Positions 10,106-21,000 are shown, numbered from the stretch's first letter. The stretch: 64,000 nt of DNA from an uncultured Clostridia bacterium (GCA_947625145.1 CANQNC010000006.1:1-64000); one strand, 5' to 3'. Numbers and translations: made by a program. The notes: generated by a model from the letters alone, not told the origin.

Positions 10106-10375
10106 TCAACCTTCTTTTGCTTCGTCCGCCTTCGCCTTTGCCGCAAGCACGGCGCGCGCAAGCTGATCCGAGCAGGACGTCCCCCGCCTGCCGCATTGTA
10201 CGCCGCCGAGCTTATTTTGGATCTCGTCCACGGTCATGCCGTCCACAAGTTTGGATATGGCTTTGAGGTTGCCGTTGCAACCCCCGTAAAATTGCACGTT
10301 GGTCACGACGTCGCCGTCTATGTCGAAAGTGATGATCTGCGAGCACGTGTTTTGGGTCTTGTATTCGAATTTCAT
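10106..10375 (-). CDS. TSCPD domain-containing protein (TIGR03905-like)
   Basis: MKFEYKTQNTCSQIITFDIDGDVVTNVQFYGGCNGNLKAISKLVDG..RRGTSCSDQLARAV; SD aaggagct. Confidence 0.85.
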   Translation of the reverse strand: MKFEYKTQNTCSQIITFDIDGDVVTNVQFYGGCNGNLKAISKLVDGMTVDEIQNKLGGVQCGRRGTSCSDQLARAVLAAKAKADEAKEG

Positions 10376-10647
10376 ATCAAAAGCTCCTTTGCCTTTCCGT
10401 CGGATTGCCGCAAGCGTGGTCAAACGGAGGCGTTTCCATGTATACAGGCGTATTTATATCGTACGGCGTATCCATATCGCGCGCCAACCTTGTCCATGCC
10501 ATTATACGGCAAGCGTATCCATGCAATTTGAATTTATACAATAAAATCCGAAATGTCAACAAGTTTTTGGGAAGTTTCGGATAGCGGGGATTTGAAAAGT
10601 CAACGTCGAATGAGGAAAATATTTGGGAATGTTTCAAAAACCCTACG

Positions 10648-10723
10648 CTTTGCTGTTGCGTTTTTGTCCGTTGCTTTGCCTGTTGTGTGTTTGTCCGTTG
10701 CTATGCCCGTTATGTTTTGCCTA
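10648..10723. repeat. Degenerate tandem repeat, about 27-bp units (CTTTGCCTGTTGTGTGTTTGTCCGTTG)
   Basis: Units at 10648-10673, 10674-10700 and 10701 onward. Confidence 0.55.
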
Positions 10724-10830
10724 CCCTTTGCACTTTTTCTGTTGTTCTGCCTGTTTACGGAGCGCGGATAGCGGGGCCTCACGGCGGCGCGCAGTTTCAT
10801 AAAAGGGGCGGGGAAAGCATATCTTTTGGC

Positions 10831-11550
10831 ATGAGATCCTCTCGAAGACAAAACGCGTTTGCTGTGTGCGCGATAATCCTATGTTTTGCGCTGACGTTGG
10901 GGCTGTGTTTTTTGCTGTCGGGCAAGGGATTTTTGAGCGTATTTTCCTTTGCGAAGGGGGATGAGAGCGTCTACGCCATCGCGGTCGGGGGATATTCGGA
11001 CATGGAGATCGCGCGCAGTTACGCGGACGTCGTGCGGCTGAAGGGCGGCGCGGGATATGTCTACTCCGAGGATGGCGAGATAGAGATTTTTTACGCGGTG
11101 TATCCCTCGTCCGAAGAGGCAAACGCGGTGCTTTCCGCGCTCGGGGAGGGCGCGTATGTCAAGCGGATAGACATCCCCTCGTCCAAGCTGAAGTGGGCGG
11201 GAGAGCTGAAGCCCGCGGTGAAGGAGGCACTGGGGTATTACGGCGTGGCGTTCGACGCGCTGTACGCGCTTGGCAACGCGCTGAATTCGGGAGAGCGGTC
11301 ACAGCAGGACGCGGCGGTGGACAGAGACGTGCTTGCCTCTCGTCTCGAGGACATAAAATCGACATTCTATTCGGCTGTATCACTGAAAAACGGGGAGGAG
11401 ATCACGCAGGTCAAACTTGCCATCATCACGGCGCAGGCGCTTGTTGGAAACATCCGTTTGGAGGGCACGGTGGCGACGGCGGCGGCGTCGGTGAGATATC
11501 AACTTGTTCAGCTTGCGCTTTGCAGGCGTGCGCTGATGAAAGCGATATGA
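10831..11550 (+). CDS. Membrane-anchored protein with SPOR-like segment, unknown function
   Basis: N-terminal TM; VYAIAVGGYSDMEIARSYADVVRLKGGAGYVY resembles SPOR repeat spacing. Confidence 0.6.
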   Translation: MRSSRRQNAFAVCAIILCFALTLGLCFLLSGKGFLSVFSFAKGDESVYAIAVGGYSDMEIARSYADVVRLKGGAGYVYSEDGEIEIFYAVYPSSEEANAVLSALGEGAYVKRIDIPSSKLKWAGELKPAVKEALGYYGVAFDALYALGNALNSGERSQQDAAVDRDVLASRLEDIKSTFYSAVSLKNGEEITQVKLAIITAQALVGNIRLEGTVATAAASVRYQLVQLALCRRALMKAI

Positions 11551-11656
11551 GGATTTGCGCGCGGGAAACGCGGAGGAAGTTTGCATTGAGAGCGGAAAAG
11601 GGTTGAGAACGTCATAAAAAGCGAGGGAGCGACGGAAAGAGTCGGACAAATTACGC

Positions 11657-11685
11657 TTGCCATAAACGCGCAATTGGGATATAAT
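11657..11685 (+). promoter_or_regulatory. Sigma-A-type promoter TTGCCA-17-TATAAT for dnaX
   Basis: TTGCCA 11657-11662, TATAAT 11680-11685, ATG at 11693. Confidence 0.75.
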
Positions 11686-11692
11686 ACAATTT

Positions 11693-13174
11693 ATGGCATA
11701 CACATCACTTTATCGCAGATATCGTCCCGACACGTTTGACGGCGTGATCGGGCAGGACCATATCGTACGCACGCTCAAAAATCAGCTTGCGATGGGCAGC
11801 GTGGGGCACGCGTACATTTTCACGGGGACGCGCGGCACGGGCAAGACGTCTGTGGCGAAGATATTTGCGCGCGCGGTCAACTGTTTGCATCCCGTGGACG
11901 GCTCCCCTTGCGGCGAGTGCGAAAACTGCAAGGAGCTGTCGCGGAGCGGCAATTTCGACATTTTGGAGATAGACGCGGCGTCCAACAACTCGGTGGAGCA
12001 GATCAGGGAGCTGACGGACAAGATAGGCTTTCCGCCCACGATAGGCAAATACAAGGTCTACATTGTGGACGAAGTGCACATGTTGTCCACGGCGGCGTTC
12101 AACGCCCTGCTCAAGACGTTGGAAGAGCCTCCGCAGCACGCGATCTTCATACTTGCGACGACGGAGATACACAAGATCCCGTCCACGATACTTTCGCGTT
12201 GTTTGCGGTTTGATTTTCGCCTTGTGCCCGTACAGCAGATTGCGAAGCGACTGCGTTTCATCTTTGACGACATCGGCGTGGCGTATGAGGAAGAGGCGTT
12301 GCAACTGATTGCCTCGGCGGGCGGCGGGAGCGTGCGCGACGCGCTGTCGCTTGCGGACATGTGCGTAAGCTATTGTGACGGCAAGATCACCTACGACGGG
12401 GTGTTGGAGGTGCTTGGCGCGTCCGACCCGAAGAGGCTGAAAAAGCTGGCGGAGGAGATCGCGGACGGCGACGCGGACTCTGCGCTTCGGGACGTGGCGG
12501 AGCTTTGCGACCTTGGCAAGAGCGTTGCGATCTTGGCGCAGGACATCGCCACGCTTTTCCGCAACGTGCTTTATATCAAGCTGTGCAAGGACGCCAAGAC
12601 GATCTTGGGACTTCCCGAGGGGATATACGCGGGGCTAAGCGAGCTTGCGGCGAAATATCCCGCCGAGAGATGCATGGACATTTTGAAGATCATGAGCAAG
12701 CTGGAGGGCGAGTTGCGCTACACCTCACAGCACCGCATACTGTTTGAGGCGGCGGTGGTGCAGGCGAGCCTCGGAGGGGGCAAGCCCTCGTTGGAGGAGC
12801 GCGTCGCGCGGCTTGAGCGAGCGGCGAGTCAGAGGAAATCGGGTTTTAATGCCGCACCTGTCCTTGACGCCAGACAGGTGTGGGTGTATGTGGCGTCCGA
12901 ACTGAACAAGCGCAAATACACCTTGCTTGTCAGCGCGCTGAACGACGCGGGGATGAGCATGACGGACGCTGAGTTTGTGCTCAGCGTGACGGACAGGGGC
13001 ACCGAGCGGCTTTTGGAAGCGCCGGGGGCTATGGAAGCGCTGAGGGCGGCGTTTGCCTCGACCGAGCAGGCGGGCGGGCGGGCGCTTGTGATAAAAAAGG
13101 AATATCAGATCGCGAAGGAGCAGGTGATCCCCGTGCTGAAAGAGCAGCTTGGCGACTTTTTGGAGATAAAGTGA
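11693..13174 (+). CDS. dnaX: DNA polymerase III subunit gamma/tau
   Basis: MAYTSLYRRYRPDTFDGVIGQDHIVRTLKNQL, Walker A GTRGTGKTS, zinc-site CGECENCK, DEVHMLS. Confidence 0.97.
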   Translation: MAYTSLYRRYRPDTFDGVIGQDHIVRTLKNQLAMGSVGHAYIFTGTRGTGKTSVAKIFARAVNCLHPVDGSPCGECENCKELSRSGNFDILEIDAASNNSVEQIRELTDKIGFPPTIGKYKVYIVDEVHMLSTAAFNALLKTLEEPPQHAIFILATTEIHKIPSTILSRCLRFDFRLVPVQQIAKRLRFIFDDIGVAYEEEALQLIASAGGGSVRDALSLADMCVSYCDGKITYDGVLEVLGASDPKRLKKLAEEIADGDADSALRDVAELCDLGKSVAILAQDIATLFRNVLYIKLCKDAKTILGLPEGIYAGLSELAAKYPAERCMDILKIMSKLEGELRYTSQHRILFEAAVVQASLGGGKPSLEERVARLERAASQRKSGFNAAPVLDARQVWVYVASELNKRKYTLLVSALNDAGMSMTDAEFVLSVTDRGTERLLEAPGAMEALRAAFASTEQAGGRALVIKKEYQIAKEQVIPVLKEQLGDFLEIK

Positions 13175-13714
13175 CCAAATTCGACAAAGAGTGACAGAAT
13201 ATTTGCACATGCGACAGCGTAAATCGACATGTATCGACATAACCCGACATGAGGGTGCATAAATCTACACGAATAGGCATAAGCCAACACATGACGACAT
13301 AAAACTACGCGGTGTAAAGGCAAAATCCGCCGAAAAGTGGCAAACAGTGCGAAAAATCGACAACATGTGACAAGATAAGTCAACGTGTGACGGCATAAAT
13401 CGACACGAAGTGGCATAAGCCGACACGAAGCGACGTAAACAGACATGAAGATATGTAAACATACAAAATACGCAAAATATCGACGTAAATCAACGGAAAT
13501 ATGCGTAAAACGACATGAAGTCATCTAATACGACAGAATACGACGGCAAACGGCATGTCGCGACAATGTATGACATAATATGACATAAAACAGTAGGATA
13601 TATCAATATATAACAAAATATAGCGGCATATATCAAAACAAATCAAAATACAACTTAAATCGTCAAAAGGCGACTTAAATCGTCAAAAGGCGACTTAAAT
13701 CGTCAAAAGGCGAC
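13175..13714. repeat. 10-bp-period degenerate tandem array, consensus about CGACATAAAT, filling the dnaX-ybaB gap
   Basis: From 13381 to 13714 the units stay in one 10-bp phase with no indel; 30 of 34 units have C at unit position 4. Earlier part (13182-13380) shows CGAC(A/G) in the same spacing with a few phase shifts. Confidence 0.85.
13653..13712. repeat. Three perfect 20-bp tandem copies ACTTAAATCGTCAAAAGGCG
   Basis: Read directly at 13653-13672, 13673-13692, 13693-13712. Confidence 0.98.
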
Positions 13715-13733
13715 AAATCATCAGGAGGTGTGT

Positions 13734-14066
13734 ATGGGACACGGATACGGCGGCTTCGGCGGAGGCGGCAACATGCAACAGGCGCTCAAGCAGGCGCAGG
13801 CGATGCAGAGGCGTTTGCAAGAGGCTCAGCAGAAACTTGCTGAGGAAGAAGTGACGGGCACAGCGGCTGGCGGCATGGTGGAAGTGACGTTGACGGGGGA
13901 CAAATCTCCCGTGGCGGTCAGCATCAAGCCCGAGGCGGTGGATCCCGACGACGTGGAAATGTTGGAGGATCTTGTGCTTGCGGCGCTCAGCGACGCGCTG
14001 AAAAAGGCGGACGACCTTACGCAACAGATCATGGGGACGATGGGCAACCTTGGAGGCATGTTTTAA
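13734..14066 (+). CDS. ybaB: YbaB/EbfC family nucleoid-associated protein
   Basis: [52 protein letters not shown] 5 nt before ATG. Confidence 0.95.
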   Translation: MGHGYGGFGGGGNMQQALKQAQAMQRRLQEAQQKLAEEEVTGTAAGGMVEVTLTGDKSPVAVSIKPEAVDPDDVEMLEDLVLAALSDALKKADDLTQQIMGTMGNLGGMF

Positions 14067-14069
14067 GCT

Positions 14070-14654
14070 ATGAAGTATATCGAGCCGCTTGCAAGGCTTA
14101 TCGCACAACTCAGCAAGTTGCCCTCTGTGGGCGAAAAGACCGCCGCGCGCTATGCCTACGCCATACTCAACGGCTCGGACGAGGACGCGGAGGAGCTTGC
14201 CGACGCGATACGTTGCGTGAAGCGAGAGGTGCATTTTTGCAAGATATGCGGCAATTACACCGAAAACGAGATCTGCGACATATGCGCCGAGCGCAAGGCA
14301 AATGTGATTTGCGTTGTCAAGGAGCCGAAGGACATCATCGCCTTCGAGCGCGTGAAGGACTTCAAGGGGGTCTACCATGTGCTTGGGGGAGTGATATCCC
14401 CGCTTGAGCATATCGGGCCGTCCGACCTTCGCATCAAGCAGTTGCTTGAAAGGCTGGACGGGGTGGAAGAGGTCATCCTCGCCACCAACCCCGACGTGGA
14501 GGGCGAGGCAACGGCAATGTATCTTGCCCGCCTCATCAAGCCGCTTGGCGTGAAGTGCACGCGTATTGCGCGGGGGCTTCCCGAGGGGAGCGTCATCGAG
14601 TACGCGGACGAAAGCACGCTCTCGCGCGCGCTGTCGTCGAGGATAGAGCTGTAA
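14070..14654 (+). CDS. recR: Recombination protein RecR
   Basis: IEPLARLIAQLSKLPSVGEKTAARYA; C4 zinc finger CKICGNYTENEICDIC; TOPRIM VVKEPKDIIAFE. Confidence 0.96.
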   Translation: MKYIEPLARLIAQLSKLPSVGEKTAARYAYAILNGSDEDAEELADAIRCVKREVHFCKICGNYTENEICDICAERKANVICVVKEPKDIIAFERVKDFKGVYHVLGGVISPLEHIGPSDLRIKQLLERLDGVEEVILATNPDVEGEATAMYLARLIKPLGVKCTRIARGLPEGSVIEYADESTLSRALSSRIEL

Positions 14655-14666
14655 AAACAGAGCCGT

Positions 14667-14851
14667 AAACAGCGGGGCTTTCGAGACGTTGGCACGAAGC
14701 GTTCCAACAAAGCGGAGTCCCCGAAGCGAGGCCTCTAAAGCGTATTCCAAGGCGTTTGCACGAAAAGGAGTTTCCGAAGCGTTTTTTCGAGGCGTTCCCG
14801 CGAAGAAAGGCTTCCGAGGCGTATTTCAAGGCGTTTGCACGAGCGTATTCG
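14667..14851. repeat. Degenerate tandem repeat, about 40-bp units ((G/A)A(A/G)GCGT..TTCC/AAGGCGTTTGCACGA)
   Basis: Units 14737-14775, 14776-14815, 14816-14851, plus weaker upstream copies. Confidence 0.6.
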
Positions 14852-14856
14852 TTTTA

Positions 14857-14866
14857 CCCCCCCCCC
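14857..14866. repeat. C10 homopolymer tract upstream of giant surface-protein gene
   Basis: ACCCCCCCCCCG read directly. Confidence 0.95.
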
Positions 14867-14913
14867 GTATTTCTTAAGATTTCTTTAGAAACCGAATTGT
14901 TTTTGCAATTCGT

Positions 14914-14942
14914 TTGCATTTGCCAAATTTTGAAGATACTAT
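14914..14942 (+). promoter_or_regulatory. Putative promoter TTGCAT-17-TACTAT of the surface-protein gene
   Basis: Hexamers at 14914-14919 and 14937-14942. Confidence 0.5.
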
Positions 14943-14946
14943 AAAG

Positions 14947-14973
14947 GTTGATGACGGCGCTCATCAACTTTTT
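14947..14973 (+). terminator. Terminator-like hairpin GTTGATGA-CGGCGC-TCATCAAC-TTTTT at the predicted transcript start
   Basis: Perfect 8-bp stem, 6-nt loop, T5. Confidence 0.6.
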
Positions 14974-15070
14974 GCATGCAGGCGAAAACCGCGGCAAAAT
15001 GTTGGCTTCGTCACGGATATTGCGCAACATATCGCGCAAAATAGTTTTTGAAAAGAGAGGAGTCTTTTTT

Positions 15071-18000
15071 ATGAAAACGTTGAAAAGCAGGGCAATCATT
15101 GCGATCTTCGCGGCGGTCATCCTTGCGTTGTCGCTTGCGGCGGCGCTTAGGACAGACGGAGTGTCCTTTGCGGCGACCACGTACACCGACAACGAGCAAT
15201 CCAACGGCTTGGTTGTGGGCACGTCGGAGGGCGAGACTGACAATGCGTCGGGCAAGCTGTGGGTGGTTGAGGACACCACCGACGACAAACAGAAAAAATA
15301 TGTCGCGCAGAAAAACAGCAAAACGACTCCGTCTCTTAAATTTACAATTGAAGGAGAAAAGTATTTTTCTTTTGAATATTTGATAACTTACACAAGAGAC
15401 ACTTATGCGTATTTTACGGTAGATATCGACAACGTACAGTGTTGCAAAGTAAATTATAAAGGTGCAGATACAACTCCGCAGGAGTATATAATGAAAACCC
15501 ACGGAGATGGGCAACATACTATTGTAGTGTGGGCAAACGGGGCAAAAAATGAAACCGACAGATATCTATGTGACATATATTTTCAAAATTTCCGCCTGCG
15601 CGAGGATAATGATTTTACAAAGCACAACCTTAAAATGGATTACAATGATAAGGTTTTGGCGACATACGTTGTAGAGGGCGGAAACGGCGGTTGGAACGGG
15701 GATAAAGACACCGAAGAGCAAATCAAAGCGGCGGCGACCTATCTTACCCCCAATCAAGAATATCCTCTTCCCGAAGGTATTTCTTTTTGCTTTATTTCAT
15801 TTCCCAAAGCTTACGTTTCATCCATAAGCGGGGAAGAAGTCAAATCCCCTATATTATCGAAGCACATTCAATCTGCCGACGGGAAGAAGCAACTGTCAAG
15901 TTACGGCGGAGCCGCCGAAGTTTACGTGACAGGTTGTAAAATCACCAACACGGGAATAAGGCAAGCACAAAATGACCATGCCAATACAGGCTCTATTTTT
16001 TGGCAATGCGCCGGTTATGATTTAAAAGATATCACCTGCGAATATGCGCCAACGCCGAAAGTGTTTTATGTGGAAAACGGAAATGAGGACGACCAACATT
16101 TGTTGGAATACAACCAAACAGTTGCCCTTCCGTATGGGAAATTCTCCCTCCCCATCCGCATAAAGACTGTGCTCGAGGATTATCAAAACTACTACCAAGT
16201 CAAAGTGGACGGAGTTGCCGCGGACGTGACATGGAAAAAAATGGGGGATACAATCGGCACTTCCGTGGAAGTGAAACAAAGCTGTACGGTCACGGTGTCG
16301 GGCTGGTTTGGAGCAGAGTATAGTTATACGAAAAGCAATTCTTCTTCCAACGAATTGGGCACGGCATATCTATTATCTAACGGGGAACCTAATGAATCGA
16401 CAATAGAGAAAGAATTGTCCTTTTCATTCAACATTGACTTAGAAACAGAACATGGCTTGAGAGACGTGCTTGCAAGCGCGGACGCGGACATAGAAGTCAT
16501 TCAGGACGCAACCTATGCTTGGTATCACGATCAGGACAGAAGCGGAGAGGGCGGCATGGCGTTCACCTCGGGCATTTCGGGAGCGCGCGCGGTCAAACAA
16601 AAGATCTCGCAACTCGGGTTTACCGTCAAAGGCAACGGCGTGTTGATCTTCGACTTCCAAATCGACGGGGTAGGAACGAGCACCGGCACAAAAAACAGTT
16701 GGGCGGCGTACAATGTAGGCACACAGGTGGCGGCTTCAAGTTGGGCTTCCAGCACATTAAGTAGTGGTCAAAAAAAAGACTTTCACGCCTATTATGGTTT
16801 CAACAAAGCGAAAGCAACAAACATTGCATTCGGTTTGTCCGCCAACAATCAGCATAATCATGCCGGTGAAGTCAATAAGGAGTGGATAGATGCGGCATAT
16901 GCAGCGCAAAATGCAAAATATAAGATGCCGGAATACTTTAGTGTTCCGGAGGAATACTTTAGTGCTACCACCACTGTCACACCCTCCCTGAATTACACAA
17001 TACAAGAGACGACGGATTCCGAGTGGTATCGCTGTTCCATAACCTTCAACGACAAAGAGGACGCGGAGGAGACCACCATATATATCGCGCATGCGGTTTA
17101 CGCCGTTTCAACAGGATATACACCTGCGAACGGCTTCGGCGGGGAGCGCATGACCATCCGCAACGTCGGCTATTATCCTTCCGAAACCAACGTCAAATTT
17201 TCCATGACGGACCAAGAGGGGACGGATACAAGCGCGGGCGGTTCGGTCTCGGTCACCGCGGACGGCAAGGAGATATCTTTGCAAGAGGACGGCACTCCGA
17301 AGCTCGACACTCCCATAGCGCGAGGCGCGCGCGTGACGCTCAAAGCAAATTTGAGTTCGGACTATTTCTGCTATGGCTGGCAGGAGATAATCGACGGGAA
17401 GAAGAGGATATTTGCCTACGGCGATACGGCGACCTATTCCGTGCAGTCGAAAGAGGTGCAGATTGTCGCCATTGTCGCAAAGCAGGGAACCTACGCCGTG
17501 CGCCACAACGACGTGTTCTACAAAACGGCGGACATTCAACAAGCTCTGGACGCCGCGGAGATCGGCGAGGACAAAAACGTCATTGCGGTGGACAACGTAA
17601 CAGTGAAGACGGCTCTGAAGGTCCCCAAAGGGGTCAACTTCGTCATACCTTACAACCTCAAAGGCGGTTGGACGGAAGAGGGCACAAACAAGACGGCGGG
17701 AAGTCGCGTTTCTTGGGCAAGCGGCTCCTACAAACAGCCCGTCTACAAGTTCGGCATAGAGGGCGTTTCAGTCACCGTCGAAGGCAACTTCTATGTGGGC
17801 GGCGTAATACACTATCCCGATCAATCCGCGCAAGGGCATACCTCGGGCGCGTACTCCGAATTTGTCAACGACGGCACAGTCACAGTCGCAAAGGGCGGCT
17901 TGATGGACGTGTACGGCAGGGTCACGGGCACAGGCTCCATAGACGTAAAGTCGGGCGGAAAGCTGACGCAACCGTTTTTGATCTGCGACTATGCGGGCGG

Positions 18001-21000
18001 CAACAACACGCAGGATCTGTTCAATCTGACTCCGTCCCAAACTCCGTTCAGGCGCTACGCCATGGTCAACATCCAATGCGCGGGCGGCTACACCATCGAG
18101 TACGGCGGCGAGCTGTTCGGCCACGCAAGCCTCTATTTCTGGAGCAGTATCCACACGCTCGATCAACCCTTCATCAGCTATGTGGGCAGTGTGGACGGCA
18201 AGTCGGGCACCACAACTTTGATCAACTTGAAGTCGGGCGCAAACGCGCATGTCGTCTATGACGATAAGCATCTCCGTCCCGCAGGCGGAAGCAACACCGA
18301 GGACGTGGGCAAAACCACCGTCACGGTCACGGGCGGCGCGACCGCGGGATATATGAACTTCGACCTCGGCATCAACACAAGCAAAGTCGCGTTCTCCATC
18401 CCCTACAACTACGAGCTTGTCCTCGCGGGCAACAAGGCGCAATATGAGATGAATTACGCCTACAAGCTGATGCCCGGCGCCACATTCAAAGTCGCCGAGG
18501 GCGCAACCTTGACCTTGAACGCGGACTTCTATGTGTACGACGGCCTCGTGCAGTCCGCAATGAGCGGCAAGAGCTATCCCACAGCGGATCAACTTCATGA
18601 CGCAAAATATCCCACAAACGCAAACTTCATCGTGGACGGCACGCTGAAGATCACAAATCACAAATTCTTGGGCGCGATCCAGACCTCGGGCGCTTCGGGC
18701 AGAATTGAGGTCGCTTCGGGCGCGACCCTTTCGGGCGACATCGTGGACGGCGGCTTGACGGGCTACGATTGCAACTACGCCACATTCTCAACTTCCGCAA
18801 GGGTCTACGGCGACGGCAAGATCGTTGCCATACAAGCGGGCAAAAACTACGTCGCAAAGGGCGGCGCGGCTTGGACCTTGCCCTCTGTGGAAGTTTCCTA
18901 CGAACAGACAAACGGCGCCTCGCACAAGGGCAAAGGCCACAACCTCGCAACCGCAAATACGCTTGAAGCCGACGTCGTCGGACAGTGGATGCTCGAGCAC
19001 GCTTCGCACTCCTACGTGTGGACGTTGACGGACGGGCAAAAGCCGTCCAAGGATCACCCCGTCGCAAGCGCTACGCTCGAATGTACGGTGTTCGGCTGCG
19101 ACCACTCTCAAGAGTTCAAGGTTCTGTTCGTCACGGACGTCCTCGGCAAATTGCAGTTCGAGGGCAAGGCGTTTGACCCAAGTCGGCTTGTCGGGGAAGG
19201 CTCCCTCGCCTACGCCATGTTCGCAGGCGTCGAGCTTAGCGCGGAGTTTGTGCAGGCAAACGGCGACGCTTTTGTCGGCGAGGTCAAGGACATCGCGGAC
19301 TACTTCGTCAAATTGTCGGGCGAAAACGTGCTGTTCTATGCCTCGGGCGACGCTCCCGTGATGGAGGGCGATCAACCCGCAAACAGCCATATCTTCGGCT
19401 TCAGCGTGTCAAAACGCGAGGTCAAAGTGCGCCTCTTGCCTCAATCGCAGGTCTACAGCGGCGCGGAAGCCGTCGTATCAAGCGCGCAGGGCACGGGCTT
19501 CGAGATCACGGACGGCAGCTTCGCGGATGGCTTCGACCCCGGCATAAACGTCAGCTTTGCGGAGGGCGGCGACCATATCAACCACAAGGCGTACGGCCTT
19601 ACGGCGGATTGGTCTGACAAAGATCACTACGACATCCAAATCGACCAAAACGGCGCAACGCTTTCTGTCACTCAGCGCCGGATCACTGTCAAGATACTCA
19701 ACAAATCAAAGGAATACGACGGCACGACCGTGGTCACGGGCAGCGCAAAGGACGTCGACTTCAGTGTCATCGGCGAGCTGTGCGCGGTGGACCCCGCAAT
19801 AAGGCTGTCTGTCGAGGCGGCGGACAAAAACGCAAAAACGTACCATATCGTGGGCGATTGGGACAACAAAAACTACGGCGTCTCCTTCCAAGGCGAAAGC
19901 GGCGAGGATACATTCGGCTTGTACGAAGTTTCGCCCGCAAAACTGACAGTCACCTTCAAAAAGAGCGCGCTCAGCCGCGTGTATGACGGCGCGGTTGTGA
20001 CCTCTCTCACGTTCAAGCCGCAACAAGACTATACGCTGTCAAGGGCGCTGTTCGATCAAGACGCGCTCACTGTGTCCGCCACTGTCCAAAACGCCAAAAA
20101 CGTCGGAGACTATGTGCTGACCGCAAGCGGCGACAACGCAAACTACGAGCTTGCGTTCGAGGTCGAGGAAGAGGGCGAACTGCAACTCTCCATCTCTCGG
20201 CGCCCCATCACGGTCACCGCAGAGGACAAAAACTCCGCATACGGCGAGGACCTCCAACCCTTGACCCTCAAAATAGACGGCGCGGTCGCAAGCGAGCTCG
20301 AACAGCTCAAAGCGCAGTTCGAACTCTCCACGGACGCCGCTTCGGACAAGGAACCCTCAAAATACACCATCTACGTCAAGACAAAACAGGACGCGGATAT
20401 GGCGCTTCTCGGCAACTATCAGGTCACTCCCGTAAACGGCGAATACACCTTGAATTACGCCGAATTTGCGGGCATCAAGTTCGATTCCGACGAGGTCACA
20501 TACGACGCGCAACAACACAGCGTCGCGGTCAGCGGACAGCCCGAAGACTCAAAGGTGACCTACTCCTACGACGGACAACAACAGGGAACTCCCTTCTTGT
20601 TCACGCAAAAAGGGCTGTACAGGATCTCCGTCACAGTCACGCACGAGGGCTTCGAGCATCCCTTCACGGCGGAAGCCACGCTGGAAATCAAAGCCGCAAA
20701 GCTGACCTTGACGATCAAAAACACGGGCAAGATATATGACGGCGCCGCACCCTCCGTCCTCGCAAAAAAGGACGAAAGTTGGAGCGTAAAACAGGGCACG
20801 CTGTATCCAAACGACGACCTCGGGGTCACCCTCACAGTGGATGGCGCCGCTTCGGCGGGGACATATCAGATCACGGGCAGTTGGGACAACCAAAACTACG
20901 ACGTCACCTTCCAAAGCGAGGACGGCGAAAAGGTTTACGGCGAGTATACCATCAGCCCGCGCCCGCTTAAGATCACAGTCAAAAATCAATCCAAGGTCTA

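Noticed and set aside
11551-11692. SRP RNA (ffs) or tRNA upstream of dnaX, a common location in Bacillota
   Set aside because: No SRP Alu/S-domain core or tRNA cloverleaf could be recognised in this 140-bp gap.
13105-13524. 139-aa minus-strand ORF with repeated CRFMPSHVDLCRH-like peptide between dnaX and ybaB
   Set aside because: Open only because the 10-bp array lacks stops in that frame; period not a multiple of 3, no SD, so treated as a by-product of the array.
13175-13714. Possible CRISPR array
   Set aside because: Units are contiguous 10-mers with no unique spacers and no cas genes nearby.
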